Shown piece by piece: positions 19,138 through 28,236 of a stretch of DNA of 64,000 nt. The notes under the pieces are model-generated. The model was not told where the DNA came from, did no database searches, and saw only the letters and a list, made by a program, of their open reading frames with translations. A program made the translations under genes and the position numbers. Each line of letters opens with the position of its first letter. Position 1 is the first letter of the stretch. The stretch covers positions 3,844,001 through 3,908,000 of the forward strand of contig CBDCYF010000005.1 in assembly GCA_965224065.1 (NCBI GenBank). Direction: 5' to 3'. Origin of the DNA: JAOTZA01 sp965224065 (GTDB lineage Bacteria > Acidobacteriota > Thermoanaerobaculia > Multivoradales > JAHEKO01).

Positions 19138-20262
19138 ATGTCGGAGCGGTCGAAGTGGTTTGCGGGGCGCCGCTGGCTATGGGTCGCGTTACCCGCACTG
19201 GTCGCCCTGGCGGTGCTCGAACGAGTGGCGCTCCCGGCCCTGCGCGGAGCTCGGCAGCCGACCGGCCCGGCCCGCTGGATCTGGGCGCCCGATCTCGACA
19301 CCGAGGACGGCTCGGTGGCCTTTTTCGCCATCAAGGACTTCGAGATACCGGCCGATGCCCTGACCGCGGCGGGGGAGGCGGCCAGCGCCCAGTTGCGGAT
19401 CGCGGCCGACGAGGCGTTTCGCGTCAGTCTCAACGGCGAGACGGTCGCCTCGGGGGGCTTCCAACCGGACCGTTCTCCTTACCGGTTCCAAGTCGGGCGC
19501 TATCTTCGGCCGGGCGCCAACCGGATGCTGGTCGAGCTGCGCAGCGGCCGAGGGGTCGGCGGCCTCCTGCTGGCGCTCGACATCGAGTCGCGGCCCGAGC
19601 TGAGAGTCGTGAGTGACAGGTCGTGGCGAATCGTCCGTGAATACCGGAGCGACCTGCCGCGGCCCGGTACGGTGCCACCCGGCGCCGTGGCCGCTCGCGA
19701 GTGGGGGACTCCGCCGACCGGGCGCTGGGGCCACCCGGACGACGGTCCCGAGCTTCCGTTGCGGGCCGATCTGCTGCTCCCGGGTGACCCGGTGACGCCT
19801 CGCCGGGGCCGGGCCGGTGACCCGGCCGGCCGCTGGATCCCCTTGCCTCGAGCCACCCCCGATCCGGCCGGGCTGGGCCTGTGGGTGACATTTGACTTTG
19901 GCCGCGAGCGAACCGGGTTTTTGGAGCTGCTCTTCTCGGGCGGCGAGCCGGTGACCGGCCTGGTCTTCACCGGCAACAAGTTGCCGGACCCGCGACTGGA
20001 CCGTCCACAGACGGTGATGATCAAGGCCGCCGGCTTTGACCGGTGGAAGGATGTCTATCCGCGCAGCTTTCGCTACGTGACGGTCGTGGCGCTGAAGCGA
20101 GTGGCCGGCGCCGAGGTGCTGCCGGTCGACATCGCGCGATCGAGCGCGCTCAAGCCCGGATCGAAGCCGGCTCCGCGTGTCTTTGGGGTCCGGGCGCCGG
20201 CCCTACGACCGGCGGCGGAGCACCGATTCTGGCGCGAACTCGAGCGCATCACGAGCCTCTGA
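19138..20262 (+). CDS. Membrane-anchored protein with rhamnosidase-type beta-sandwich domains
   Basis: The 374-residue product has an N-terminal membrane segment (WLWVALPALVALAVLE) after a basic start. The outer part begins RWIWAPD, followed by a jelly-roll pattern with FRVSLNGETVASGG and RPGANRMLVELRSG. The second half reads LWVTFDFGRERTGFLELLFSG. These two segments resemble the N-terminal carbohydrate-binding and concanavalin-like domains of alpha-L-rhamnosidases (recalled, not aligned), but the catalytic (alpha/alpha)6 barrel is absent. A sugar-binding role at the cell surface is an inference. Its last 60 bp overlap the 3' end of the polyprenyl synthase gene on the other strand. Confidence 0.55.
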   Translation: MSERSKWFAGRRWLWVALPALVALAVLERVALPALRGARQPTGPARWIWAPDLDTEDGSVAFFAIKDFEIPADALTAAGEAASAQLRIAADEAFRVSLNGETVASGGFQPDRSPYRFQVGRYLRPGANRMLVELRSGRGVGGLLLALDIESRPELRVVSDRSWRIVREYRSDLPRPGTVPPGAVAAREWGTPPTGRWGHPDDGPELPLRADLLLPGDPVTPRRGRAGDPAGRWIPLPRATPDPAGLGLWVTFDFGRERTGFLELLFSGGEPVTGLVFTGNKLPDPRLDRPQTVMIKAAGFDRWKDVYPRSFRYVTVVALKRVAGAEVLPVDIARSSALKPGSKPAPRVFGVRAPALRPAAEHRFWRELERITSL

Positions 20263-21228
20263 GGGCGGGAAAAGCTCGAGAGCGCGGCAGGCCCGGTCGG
20301 CATAGCCGTTTGCCAGCTCCTGCACTTCCTCGACCGTGCCCTGGGCGCGCACGATCTCGAGGACCTCGTCGGGCTGCGACCGGGTAAACGCGCCATCTTC
20401 GAGCACTTGCTCGATGGCGCGCTTTTTTCGCTCGTTGAGCCTTGGAAGCGCCAGGATCAGGGGCAGGGTCAGCTTGCCTCCGCTCAAGTCGGAGAGCACC
20501 GGCTTGCCCATGTCCTCCTCGGTGCCGGTGAAGTCGAGCAGGTCGTCGACCAGTTGAAAACAGATTCCCAGGTTGCGGCCGTAGTCGTAGAGCGCCGCGT
20601 CGGCCCGCTCGTCGGCGGGCTCGATCAGCGCCGGAATCGAGCACGCGGCGGCAAAAAGCCTCGAGGTCTTGCGGTCGATGACCTGGAAGTATTCCTCGAC
20701 ACCCAGATCGATCGAGCCCAGGCGCTCGAGCGCCATCAGCTCGCCTTCGGTCATCCGCACGGTCGAGTCGCAGAGCCGCCGGATCACCTCCAGGTTGCCG
20801 TGCGTCAAGGCCATCTGCATGGACTTGGTGTAGAGCCAGTCGCCCAAGAGGACGGTGCGGCTGTTGTCCCAGATCTCGCTTACGGTCGCCCTGCCGCGGC
20901 GCAGGGTGGCGTGGTCGATGATGTCGTCGTGGACCAGCGTGGCGTTATGGATCATCTCCACGACTGCCGCATAGGTGACCTCGGCCTCGCCGTCGTGGCC
21001 GAGCAGCCTCGCGCTCAGGAGCAGCATCGCCGGCCGAACCCGTTTGCCACCGCCGGAGAAGATGTAGTCATTGGCGTCCCGGATCACCGGAACGTCCGTC
21101 TCCGTCAGCCGCCCGAGTTGGCTCTCGGTAGCGGCGAGCTTGGCTGCGATCAGATCGAGATATCGAGCCGCGTTTGCCGGAGCGGTCTTTTCCTCGGCCT
21201 GGACGGCCGCCGTTGGATGCTGGCTCAA
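20203..21228 (-). CDS. Polyprenyl diphosphate synthase (octaprenyl-type)
   Basis: The 341-residue enzyme adds isopentenyl units to an allylic diphosphate. The first aspartate-rich motif is in LVHDDIIDHATLRRG and the second in FQLVDDLLDFTGTEEDMGKP; GGGKRVRPAMLLL is also typical. The family resemblance is to IspB/HepB-like trans-prenyl synthases that make quinone side chains. Chain length cannot be read reliably. It overlaps the carboxypeptidase-regulatory-like gene upstream by 4 bp, and its 3' end overlaps the convergent plus-strand gene by 60 bp. Confidence 0.9.
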   Translation of the reverse strand: MSQHPTAAVQAEEKTAPANAARYLDLIAAKLAATESQLGRLTETDVPVIRDANDYIFSGGGKRVRPAMLLLSARLLGHDGEAEVTYAAVVEMIHNATLVHDDIIDHATLRRGRATVSEIWDNSRTVLLGDWLYTKSMQMALTHGNLEVIRRLCDSTVRMTEGELMALERLGSIDLGVEEYFQVIDRKTSRLFAAACSIPALIEPADERADAALYDYGRNLGICFQLVDDLLDFTGTEEDMGKPVLSDLSGGKLTLPLILALPRLNERKKRAIEQVLEDGAFTRSQPDEVLEIVRAQGTVEEVQELANGYADRACRALELFPPSEARDALEFAPESVLRRRS

Positions 21229-21983
21229 GAAGGGTCTGCCTCTTTCCCGCCCGTTACCGGCGGCGGCTGGGACGGAACCGGCTCGAAGGAATCGACCGAT
21301 TCGACCTCACCACCGCGAAACCGGTAGACCTTTCCCCTCTCGAAATACCACCAAGCCACTTCCCGGTGGCGGGAAAAGTCCAACACCCGCACCTTATCGG
21401 GTTTCCCCAACTCTTGGTAGACCTGGTGCTGGGCAGGGCTCTCCAGGGTGCCGAGAAAGGCCTGCCAGCTCTCCAGCGTCTCGGTGTCCTCGATGACGGG
21501 CGATGCGACCACCGGGCTCCCCTGGAGCATTCGGCGCGAGAGATCGGATTCCGCCAGAACCAGGAATCGAGGCCTCTCCGCGGTCTCCGCGGCCGGAGCC
21601 CCGTTCTTCTCCGCCGGCCGTGTGTCGAGCCCGGCCGTGAGCTCGAACCGGTTGTAGAACTTGTCCCAGCGCCAGGGAATCCGGTACCGGCCGTCCGAGC
21701 CCGTCACCGCCTCTGCTGTGTAGACGCCCTTTTTGACCCGCCGGACCTTCCAGAGGTTGAAAGACTTGCGGTAGCCGGTCAGCCGGACCTCGACGCCGGG
21801 CAGGACCCTGCCGTCGGTCGAGGTCACGGTCCCGGTGACCTCGACGGTCTCGCCGGCCGCATACGGCGACGCGGCTGCTGAGGGGAAGGCGGTCGCCAGC
21901 ACGAGCAACGCGAGAACCAGGTAGCGGAGTCCACCGCGTGCTGGGCCAAGAGGCTCCGCCTCGCGGCGTGGAAGACCGATCAT
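21225..21983 (-). CDS. Secreted carboxypeptidase-regulatory-like (beta-sandwich) protein
   Basis: The 252-residue protein starts at an ATG overlapping the lolA stop (ATGA). A signal peptide covers about residues 18-40 (LVLALLVLATAFPSAAA). The segment VTGTVTSTDGRVLPGVEVRLTGYR followed by TGSDGRYRIPW is a carboxypeptidase-regulatory or SdrD-like domain. The C-terminal half has LGTLESPAQHQVYQELGKPD and WWYFERGKVYRF, resembling the GWxTD/SmpA-like 'GxPD...W.Y..G..F' pattern. It is probably periplasmic, with unknown function. Confidence 0.65.
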   Translation of the reverse strand: MIGLPRREAEPLGPARGGLRYLVLALLVLATAFPSAAASPYAAGETVEVTGTVTSTDGRVLPGVEVRLTGYRKSFNLWKVRRVKKGVYTAEAVTGSDGRYRIPWRWDKFYNRFELTAGLDTRPAEKNGAPAAETAERPRFLVLAESDLSRRMLQGSPVVASPVIEDTETLESWQAFLGTLESPAQHQVYQELGKPDKVRVLDFSRHREVAWWYFERGKVYRFRGGEVESVDSFEPVPSQPPPVTGGKEADPS

Positions 21984-22645
21984 TGGAGCCAAGTCAGCGC
22001 TTCCGGCGGATCGAAGACGTCGGGCTCTCGGAGCGGTTGGTAGTCGCTGAACTCGAATCGGGTCAGGTTGCCGTCGTCGTCCTCATAGGAAAGCTCGGCA
22101 AGGCGTGAGCCGTCGCTTGAGATCGCCAACGTGGCGCCACGGATCGGGCCGGCATTTCCGGGCGATTCCAACGCGAAGGGAACGAGTCGCACCACAAGAC
22201 CGCCGGTATCGCCCGACTCTCTGGGTTCTATCTGCGCTCGATATTTGAGACGCAGCTCGGCGACCTCGAGCCGCAGCAGCTCGAGCCCGGGCCGCTCCTC
22301 GGGGCCGAGGAACTGCCGCCGGCCGCTGGACTCGCCTTCGTTCCAGGTGTGCGCCAGGTGACCACAGAGCAGGAAGGTCTCCGGAAACTCGCCCGAATAG
22401 TCCCAGCGAAAGCACTCGGGAAGATCCAGAAAGACGCGACCTTCCTCGGCATCGCCGGTGGAGAAGCCGGGTGCGACCATGGTCTGACGGAAGTTGGCGA
22501 CCATCGGCGAGCTCCGTTCGACTTGCGTCCGCAACTTCGCAAGCGCTGTCCAGGCCTCCTCGGAGGCGGTCGCCGCGTCGCCAGGGGCGGCCGCGGCCAG
22601 TGTCCCGAACAGAAGGGCGGCAAAGATCCTGACCGAGGAGTTCAT
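21980..22645 (-). CDS. lolA: LolA-like outer-membrane lipoprotein carrier
   Basis: The 221-residue periplasmic protein is expected to ferry lipoproteins from the inner to the outer membrane. A signal peptide (IFAALLFGTLAAAAPGDA) is followed by the LolA pattern: VANFRQTMVAPGFSTGDAEE, then GRVFLDLPECFRWDYSG and a C-terminal FEFSDYQPL.EPDVFDPP. The frame is open much further upstream, but that overlaps purH, and ATG 22645 gives a clean signal peptide. It is 20 bp downstream of purH. Confidence 0.82.
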   Translation of the reverse strand: MNSSVRIFAALLFGTLAAAAPGDAATASEEAWTALAKLRTQVERSSPMVANFRQTMVAPGFSTGDAEEGRVFLDLPECFRWDYSGEFPETFLLCGHLAHTWNEGESSGRRQFLGPEERPGLELLRLEVAELRLKYRAQIEPRESGDTGGLVVRLVPFALESPGNAGPIRGATLAISSDGSRLAELSYEDDDGNLTRFEFSDYQPLREPDVFDPPEALTWLQ

Positions 22646-22665
22646 GGTCCAAGCGACCTTCAAAA

Positions 22666-24225
22666 TCAATGCCTGAAGTGCCGGATTCCGGTCAGCAGCA
22701 TGGCGACACCGTGCTCGTCGGCCGCCGCCGTGACCTCGGCGTCGCGCTTGCTGCCGCCGGGCTGCACCACGGCTCGGACCCCGGCCTCGGCCAGCAGGTC
22801 CAGGCCATCGCGAAACGGAAAGAAGCCGTCTGACGCCGCGACGCAATCTTCGATTTCGAGCTGTGCCTTGGTCACCGCCAGCTGCGCCGCGTCCACTCGG
22901 CTCATCTGGCCCGCTCCGATTCCGACAGTCTGATGCTCGTTGGTGATCACGATAGCGTTTGAGCTGGTGGCTCGTGCCACCTGCCAGGCAAAGCCGAGTG
23001 CCGAGCGCTCGGCGGCCGCGGGCTGCCTCTTGGTAGGACAGGTCCAGCCGGACTCGTCCTCTTCCGGCGGATCGGCGCTTTGGGCGAGAAAGCCCCCCGG
23101 CACCGGTCGCAGTTGGTGATCGCTCGGATTGGCTTTCTCGAAGTTGCACGCGAGGAGTCGAAGGTTGGATTTCTTGGCCAGCTTTGGCAGCGCGTCTTCC
23201 GAGAAGTCGGGCGCCAGAACCAGCTCGACAAAACGCTCTGCGATCGCCGCTGCCAGCTCGCCGTCGACCGGACGGTTGATCGCGATCACCGAACCAAAGG
23301 CCGAGACGGGATCGCAAGCCAGTGCCCGCTCGTAGGCGTCGAAGACCGTTGCGCCGCGGCCGATCCCACACGGGTTGCCGTGCTTGATAATGGCCGCCGC
23401 CGGCTCGGGATGGAGCTCGACCGCCCGCAAGGCCGCCGCGGCGTCGAGCAGATTGTTGTAGGAAAGCTCTTTGCCCTGGAGCTGGTGGAAACCGCCAAAA
23501 ACACCGGGCTCGCCCTGTACCCGGTAGAGCGCCGCGCTCTGGTGCGGGTTCTCCCCATAGCGCAGATCGCTGTGCTTGGCGAGATCGAGCAGCAAGTGCT
23601 GCGGGAACCCGCTGTCTTCACTGTCCGGGAGGGGCTCGAGATGCTCCAGCCATGCCGCAATCGCCGCGTCGTAGGCTTGAGTGTGGCGGAAGGCCTTGAC
23701 CGCCAACCGGCGCCGGAGCGACTCGGGGACCAGACCGCCGGTCTCCTCGAGCGCGGCAAGAATCTGCGGATAGTCCTCAGGATCCACGACCGCGACGACC
23801 CCCTGGTAGTTTTTGGCCGCCGCGCGGACCATACAGGGGCCACCGATGTCGATCGAGTCGATCACCTTGGAGATGTCGATGCCGGTTTTTCGCGCGGTCT
23901 CGCGAAACGGATACAGGTTGACCACCACCAAGTCGATGGGCGCGATGTCGTGGTCTCGCAGCTCGGCCACGTGCGAGGCGCGCGTGCGGTCGGCCAGGAT
24001 GCCGCCGTGGATCTTGGGATGGAGGGTCTTGACTCGCCCGTCCAGAATCTCCGGGTAGCCGGTCAGGTCGGCGACTCGAACCACCTGCAGCCCTGCGTCT
24101 TCCAGCGCGCGATAGGTCCCGCCGGTCGACAAGATCTCGATTCCCAGACGGTCGAGGCCCTTGGCGAACTCGACGAGGTCCTTTTTGTCGTAAACCGAGA
24201 CGAGGGCGCGTCGGGCGGTGAGCAT
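22666..24225 (-). CDS. purH: Bifunctional AICAR formyltransferase / IMP cyclohydrolase
   Basis: The 519-residue enzyme carries out the last two steps of IMP synthesis. The N-terminal MGS-like domain has SVYDKKDLVEFAKGL and ILSTGGTYRALEDAG; TGYPEILDGRVKTLHPKIHG follows. The formyltransferase part shows LRYGENPHQSAALY and IIKHGNPCGIG. The C-terminus ends in MLLTGIRHFRH, typical of PurH. It leads a minus-strand run with lolA, the carboxypeptidase-regulatory-like protein and the prenyl synthase. Confidence 0.96.
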   Translation of the reverse strand: MLTARRALVSVYDKKDLVEFAKGLDRLGIEILSTGGTYRALEDAGLQVVRVADLTGYPEILDGRVKTLHPKIHGGILADRTRASHVAELRDHDIAPIDLVVVNLYPFRETARKTGIDISKVIDSIDIGGPCMVRAAAKNYQGVVAVVDPEDYPQILAALEETGGLVPESLRRRLAVKAFRHTQAYDAAIAAWLEHLEPLPDSEDSGFPQHLLLDLAKHSDLRYGENPHQSAALYRVQGEPGVFGGFHQLQGKELSYNNLLDAAAALRAVELHPEPAAAIIKHGNPCGIGRGATVFDAYERALACDPVSAFGSVIAINRPVDGELAAAIAERFVELVLAPDFSEDALPKLAKKSNLRLLACNFEKANPSDHQLRPVPGGFLAQSADPPEEDESGWTCPTKRQPAAAERSALGFAWQVARATSSNAIVITNEHQTVGIGAGQMSRVDAAQLAVTKAQLEIEDCVAASDGFFPFRDGLDLLAEAGVRAVVQPGGSKRDAEVTAAADEHGVAMLLTGIRHFRH

Positions 24226-24268
24226 CAGACTTGCGGGGAGCGGAGAGCGGCTGTCGGGCCGATTGGGG

Positions 24269-25087
24269 TCAACGTCCGGCCGCCTCGGTGGCCACCGAGG
24301 CGGCGGTAGCCGGACTCAAGGGCAAGTCCCGCTGATCGGCGCCGCCGGCGCGGATCCAGATATATCGGAAAACCGCCGCGATGTCGCTCACCGCATGGCT
24401 AAATGCGAGCGAGCCGATGCCAAAGGCCGTCGAACGGTCGTCGAACTCCGCGATGCCGTCGATTCGCCCGATCCGGCGGTACTCCCGGCCGACAAAGGGG
24501 TAGAGAGTGCGGCCACGGCGGAGACTTCGCGCGACCAGCGCCCGGAAATCGGCGGGACCGCTCAAATCGCGGCCCTCGCCATAAAAGACCACCGGGAACT
24601 TGGGATACGAGGCCTCGACATAGCGGAGATAGTCGGCGAAGTAACGCGCTTCGCCCGGGTCCGACTCCGCCGTTACCAGTGGGTTGTTGGCGTCGGCGAC
24701 AAAGTGCGACACCACTCCGAGCTGATGGACGATGTTCTCGAAGGGCTGGTGGGCTCGGATCGCGGCGATCGCTCGCTCGACCTCGGTCTCCAGCAGCGTT
24801 GCCAGCGGACCGTTTCCTTCGATGCTGGCGACATGACGGGTCGCTTCCTCGGCGTCGAAAGGCATCAGCAGACCGCTGCGCATCTGCTTCTTGTGGCGCC
24901 GGAGCTGCCGGCGCAAGTCCGGCGGGGCGATTGCCGCCGCCTGCTCGAGCATGGCGAGCTGGGTTTTTGGCGACCACGCAAAAGCCGGACGCGATCCGGC
25001 CGACAAGACGAAGGCCACGAGACCGACCACGACGGGAAAAAAAGCGCGAGAAATGCCCCAAAAAGCGGTCCGGCCCATCGCGAGCAT
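24269..25087 (-). CDS. Secreted zinc phospholipase C / S1-P1-like alpha-helical protein
   Basis: The 272-residue product has a signal peptide that would end at AFA, leaving a tryptophan as the first mature residue (WSPKTQLAML). An N-terminal Trp is a zinc ligand in zinc-dependent phospholipase C and P1 nuclease. The segment HQLGVVSHFVADANNPL has the HxxxD spacing of the zinc site, and a later LAFSHAVSD adds another His. The fit is by pattern only, and not all nine ligands can be assigned. The frame is open far upstream through the tRNA, but only the part from 25087 (or ATG 25078) is coding. Confidence 0.55.
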   Translation of the reverse strand: MLAMGRTAFWGISRAFFPVVVGLVAFVLSAGSRPAFAWSPKTQLAMLEQAAAIAPPDLRRQLRRHKKQMRSGLLMPFDAEEATRHVASIEGNGPLATLLETEVERAIAAIRAHQPFENIVHQLGVVSHFVADANNPLVTAESDPGEARYFADYLRYVEASYPKFPVVFYGEGRDLSGPADFRALVARSLRRGRTLYPFVGREYRRIGRIDGIAEFDDRSTAFGIGSLAFSHAVSDIAAVFRYIWIRAGGADQRDLPLSPATAASVATEAAGR

Positions 25088-25122
25088 TCTAACGGTTTGC
25101 TTCCGGTTTCGGTGGGTTTGCC

Positions 25123-25152
25123 TTGACTCTTCGGGCGCCTTCCCGCTATAAA
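25123..25152 (+). promoter_or_regulatory. Sigma70-type promoter of tRNA-Phe
   Basis: TTGACT at 25123-25128 and TATAAA at 25147-25152 are separated by 18 bp. The tRNA begins 48 bp after the -10 box and no other gene start intervenes, so this is the likely tRNA promoter. Confidence 0.6.
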
Positions 25153-25200
25153 GCGGCGGGGCCGCGGACCGGGTCTCGTGCCCGTTCTTTTCGGCCCCGT

Positions 25201-25276
25201 GCCCAGGTAGCTCAGTCGGTAGAGCACCTGACTGAAAATCAGGGTGTCGGTGGTTCGATTCCGCCCCTGGGCACCA
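25201..25276 (+). tRNA. tRNA-Phe (GAA)
   Basis: A full 76-nt cloverleaf can be folded. The acceptor GCCCAGG pairs with CCTGGGC, the D stem is GCTC/GAGC, the anticodon stem is CCTGA/TCAGG with loop CTGAAAA (anticodon GAA), and the T stem is GGTGG/CCGCC with loop TTCGATT. The discriminator A and an encoded CCA end the gene. Confidence 0.97.
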
Positions 25277-25402
25277 TGCTTCGTTCCTGCCCGGCCGGAG
25301 CGATGCAAGGCGACAGCCCGACCCAAAGCGCTTGAGGTGAATCACGGCCCCGGCGACGTTCGATAACGTAGCCTCCAAGTCGGCTCGACATGGCTCCGGC
25401 AG

Positions 25403-28201
25403 TTGAGACCTGAAGGGCTCGGATTGAACCATACAGATTGGCCACGCCTGCAGAAGCTCTTCGAGGAAGGGCTTGCCCTCAAGGGCGACCAGCGGCGCCG
25501 CTTTCTGAAGAACTGCACCGAGCCGGTGATGCGGCAACGGCTCGAGGCGATGTTCGAGGCGGCAGAGGACGACGAACGGCTCGGGCTCGGCATCGCCTCG
25601 GAGATGCAGCTCATGGCGGAGTCCTTGGACCTCGAGCCGGTGGCGACGGGGCAGCTCATAGGACCGTACCGTGTTCGCCGCGAGCTTGGCAGCGGTGGCA
25701 TGGGCACCGTGTTTCTCGCCGAGCGCGCGGATGGCGAGTTCGAACAGCAGGTGGCGGTGAAGCTCATCCGCACGACCTTGCTTCATTCCGGCCTGCTGGA
25801 GCGCTTCCAGTCAGAGAAGCGAATCCTTGCGCGTCTCGAGCATCCGAACATCGCTCGACTCATCGACGCCGGCACCACTCGGGAAGGGCTGCCCTATCTA
25901 GTGATGGAGTACGTCGACGGTGAGCCGATCGACGTCTACTGCGACCGCCATCGGCTCTCGATCGACGACCGACTAGCGCTCTTCCGTCGCATTTGCGCAG
26001 CGGTCCAGGCCGCCCATCGCACGCTGGTAGTCCACCGCGACCTCAAACCTTCGAACATCTTGGTCACTCGAGATGGCGATCCCAAGCTGCTCGACTTCGG
26101 AGTCGCCAAGCTACTCGAGGCGGAGGAGGCGACGGCGACCCTGACCGTCGACGGCGAACGGGTAATGACGCCCGAGTACGCGAGCCCGGAGCAGGTGCGC
26201 TCTCTACCCGTGTCGACCGCCACCGACGTCTACGCACTCGGGCTGCTGCTTTACGAGCTGCTGTGCGGTTGCAGGGCACAACCCCTCTCTTCCACTCGCT
26301 CCGAAGAGGTCGAGCGGGTGGTGTGTGACATTCTGCCTCTGCGGCCCAGCATCGTGGTTCGCGGTGGCTCCGTCGAGCACGATCCCGTTGCCATCGCCCA
26401 CGCTCGACGGACGTCGCCCGCGCGACTGGCGCGACAGCTGTCGGGCGATCTCGACACCATCGTCCTGCAGGCACTCCGCAAGGAGGCCGAGCGCCGCTAT
26501 GACTCCGTCGCGGAGATGTCGGGGGACGTCCGCCGTCATCTCGAGGGCCTCCCGATCATCGCCCGGGGAGAGCGCTTCGGCTACCTCCTCCAGAAGTTCA
26601 TTCAACGGCACGCCGCCGCGGTCGTCGGCACCGCAGGAGCCCTCCTGCTGATCGCTGCCCTGACCGTCTTTTACGTGCTTCGGGTCGCCGAGGAGCGCGA
26701 TCTCGCACGGAGGGAGGCTGAGAAGGCAGGCCGGATTGCCGGCTTCCTCGAGCGTCTCTTCACCGTCAGTGACCCGAGTGAATCACGGGGAAACTCGGTC
26801 TCCGCGCGGGAGCTGCTCGACAAGGCGGTGCTCGAGATCGAAGACGAGCTCGCCGGCGAGTCCGAGATCCAAGCGGATCTCCTCGAGACTATGGGGGTCG
26901 CCTACCGCGGCCTCGGGTTGTACGACCCCGCCGAGCGCCTGGTCGCTCGTTCGCTTTCGGAGCGGCAGAGGGTGCTCGGCCCTGAGCACCCTGAAACGTT
27001 GGAGGCGCTCAAGAGCCTGGGTACGGTGTACTGGCGCCAAGGCCGCTTCGCCGATGCCGAGCGTGTCCATCGCGAGGCCTGGGAAACCGGCCAGCGAGTG
27101 CTGGGCGAGCTCGATCCCGCTGTGCTCCGCTATGCCAACAACCTCGGCATGGCCTTGTGGCGACTGGGTCGGTATGACGAGGCGGCGGAGTTGCACGAGT
27201 CGAACCTGGCCAGGACGCGCGAGGTTCTCGGGACCGGCAACGACCTGTACCAAGCCTCGATGAACAACCTGGCCGGCGTCTACTGGACCATGGGTCGCTT
27301 CGGCGATGCCGGAGCGCTCTACCAGGAGGCCGCCGAGATCGGCGAGCGCGTCCTAGGGCCCGACCACGACAAGACGATGAACGCAGTCTACGGCCTGGCC
27401 CTCACTATCAAGGCGCAGGGGAAGTTCGACGAGGCCCTCGCTCTACTCGAGCCCCTGATCGATCGCCGGGTGCGGGTTCAGGGGCCCGAGCACCCGTCGA
27501 CCGTCGGCGCGATGAGCGCACTGGCATCCCTCTATGGCGAAATGGGTAGAGTGGACGAATCGCGTCGAATGCACCAGCGGTGTCTCGACGCCCGCCAGCG
27601 CGCTCTCGGGCCCGACCACCCTCGAACCCTGAGCTCGCTGCAGAACCTCGCCGTCGCAACCCGCCTGGCGGGCGACTTCGAGGAGGCCGAGCCTCTCCTG
27701 CGCCAGGTTTACGACCGGCTAGTCGAGCTCATGGGCGCCGAGCATCCGCAAGCGTCCCGAGCAAAGCGCCGCCTGGCCGAGCTGCTCGCCGAGTTGCCCG
27801 TGCGTCATACCGAGGCGATCGCACTCTACCGCTCGGTGCTCGACACGCTCGAAGGTACCCCGAGCCCTTCGGTGAACGACATCGTCGAAGTCCAGCTCGG
27901 GCTCGGGGCCGTCCTCGTGAAGTCGGGTCTCGCGTCCGAGGCCGCGCCGCTGCTGGCGGAGGCCGTCACTCGCGTCCGCGAATCGCTGCCGGACGAGGCC
28001 CTGTTGCTCGGCTCGAGCCTCGCGACATACGGTCGCTGCCTGATGGTGCTCGGCCGTTTGAGTGAGGCCGAGCAGGCTCTCGTCGAGGCCCGCGACGTAC
28101 TCGAGGCGGGGGGATTGGCCGACAGTGCCCCGGCGCGCGACTCGGTGCGCTGGCTCGCCGAGGTTCGTTCGCGCGGCGGCCTCGACTCCGAGAGCGGCTA
28201 G
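25403..28201 (+). CDS. Ser/Thr protein kinase with TPR sensor region
   Basis: The protein of about 932 residues is a membrane receptor-type kinase. An N-terminal helix (WPRLQKLFEEGLAL) precedes the kinase domain at residues 88-390. The glycine loop is GSGGMG, the ATP lysine is K120 in VAVKLI, the catalytic loop is HRDLKPSN with D213, and the metal motif is DFG with D231. One membrane segment lies at about 406-427 (VVGTAGALLLIAALTVFYVL). TPR repeats of the 42-residue type (EA..L....A.....LG..HP......NL) fill the rest. The start is unclear: TTG at 25403 or TTG at 25424, the latter with GAAGGG in front. It faces an ECF sigma gene at its 3' end, a pairing often seen in this kind of genome. Confidence 0.88.
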   Translation: MRPEGLGLNHTDWPRLQKLFEEGLALKGDQRRRFLKNCTEPVMRQRLEAMFEAAEDDERLGLGIASEMQLMAESLDLEPVATGQLIGPYRVRRELGSGGMGTVFLAERADGEFEQQVAVKLIRTTLLHSGLLERFQSEKRILARLEHPNIARLIDAGTTREGLPYLVMEYVDGEPIDVYCDRHRLSIDDRLALFRRICAAVQAAHRTLVVHRDLKPSNILVTRDGDPKLLDFGVAKLLEAEEATATLTVDGERVMTPEYASPEQVRSLPVSTATDVYALGLLLYELLCGCRAQPLSSTRSEEVERVVCDILPLRPSIVVRGGSVEHDPVAIAHARRTSPARLARQLSGDLDTIVLQALRKEAERRYDSVAEMSGDVRRHLEGLPIIARGERFGYLLQKFIQRHAAAVVGTAGALLLIAALTVFYVLRVAEERDLARREAEKAGRIAGFLERLFTVSDPSESRGNSVSARELLDKAVLEIEDELAGESEIQADLLETMGVAYRGLGLYDPAERLVARSLSERQRVLGPEHPETLEALKSLGTVYWRQGRFADAERVHREAWETGQRVLGELDPAVLRYANNLGMALWRLGRYDEAAELHESNLARTREVLGTGNDLYQASMNNLAGVYWTMGRFGDAGALYQEAAEIGERVLGPDHDKTMNAVYGLALTIKAQGKFDEALALLEPLIDRRVRVQGPEHPSTVGAMSALASLYGEMGRVDESRRMHQRCLDARQRALGPDHPRTLSSLQNLAVATRLAGDFEEAEPLLRQVYDRLVELMGAEHPQASRAKRRLAELLAELPVRHTEAIALYRSVLDTLEGTPSPSVNDIVEVQLGLGAVLVKSGLASEAAPLLAEAVTRVRESLPDEALLLGSSLATYGRCLMVLGRLSEAEQALVEARDVLEAGGLADSAPARDSVRWLAEVRSRGGLDSESG

Positions 28202-28236
28202 CGACGACCCGACGCATGGCCTGTGAGAAAGCCCGT

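Noticed and set aside
22646..23371. Upstream extension of lolA
   Set aside because: It runs through purH in another frame and would remove the clear signal peptide.
25088..25786. Extension of the phospholipase-like gene through the tRNA
   Set aside because: The frame crosses the tRNA-Phe gene on the other strand and the kinase start; the signal peptide begins at 25087.
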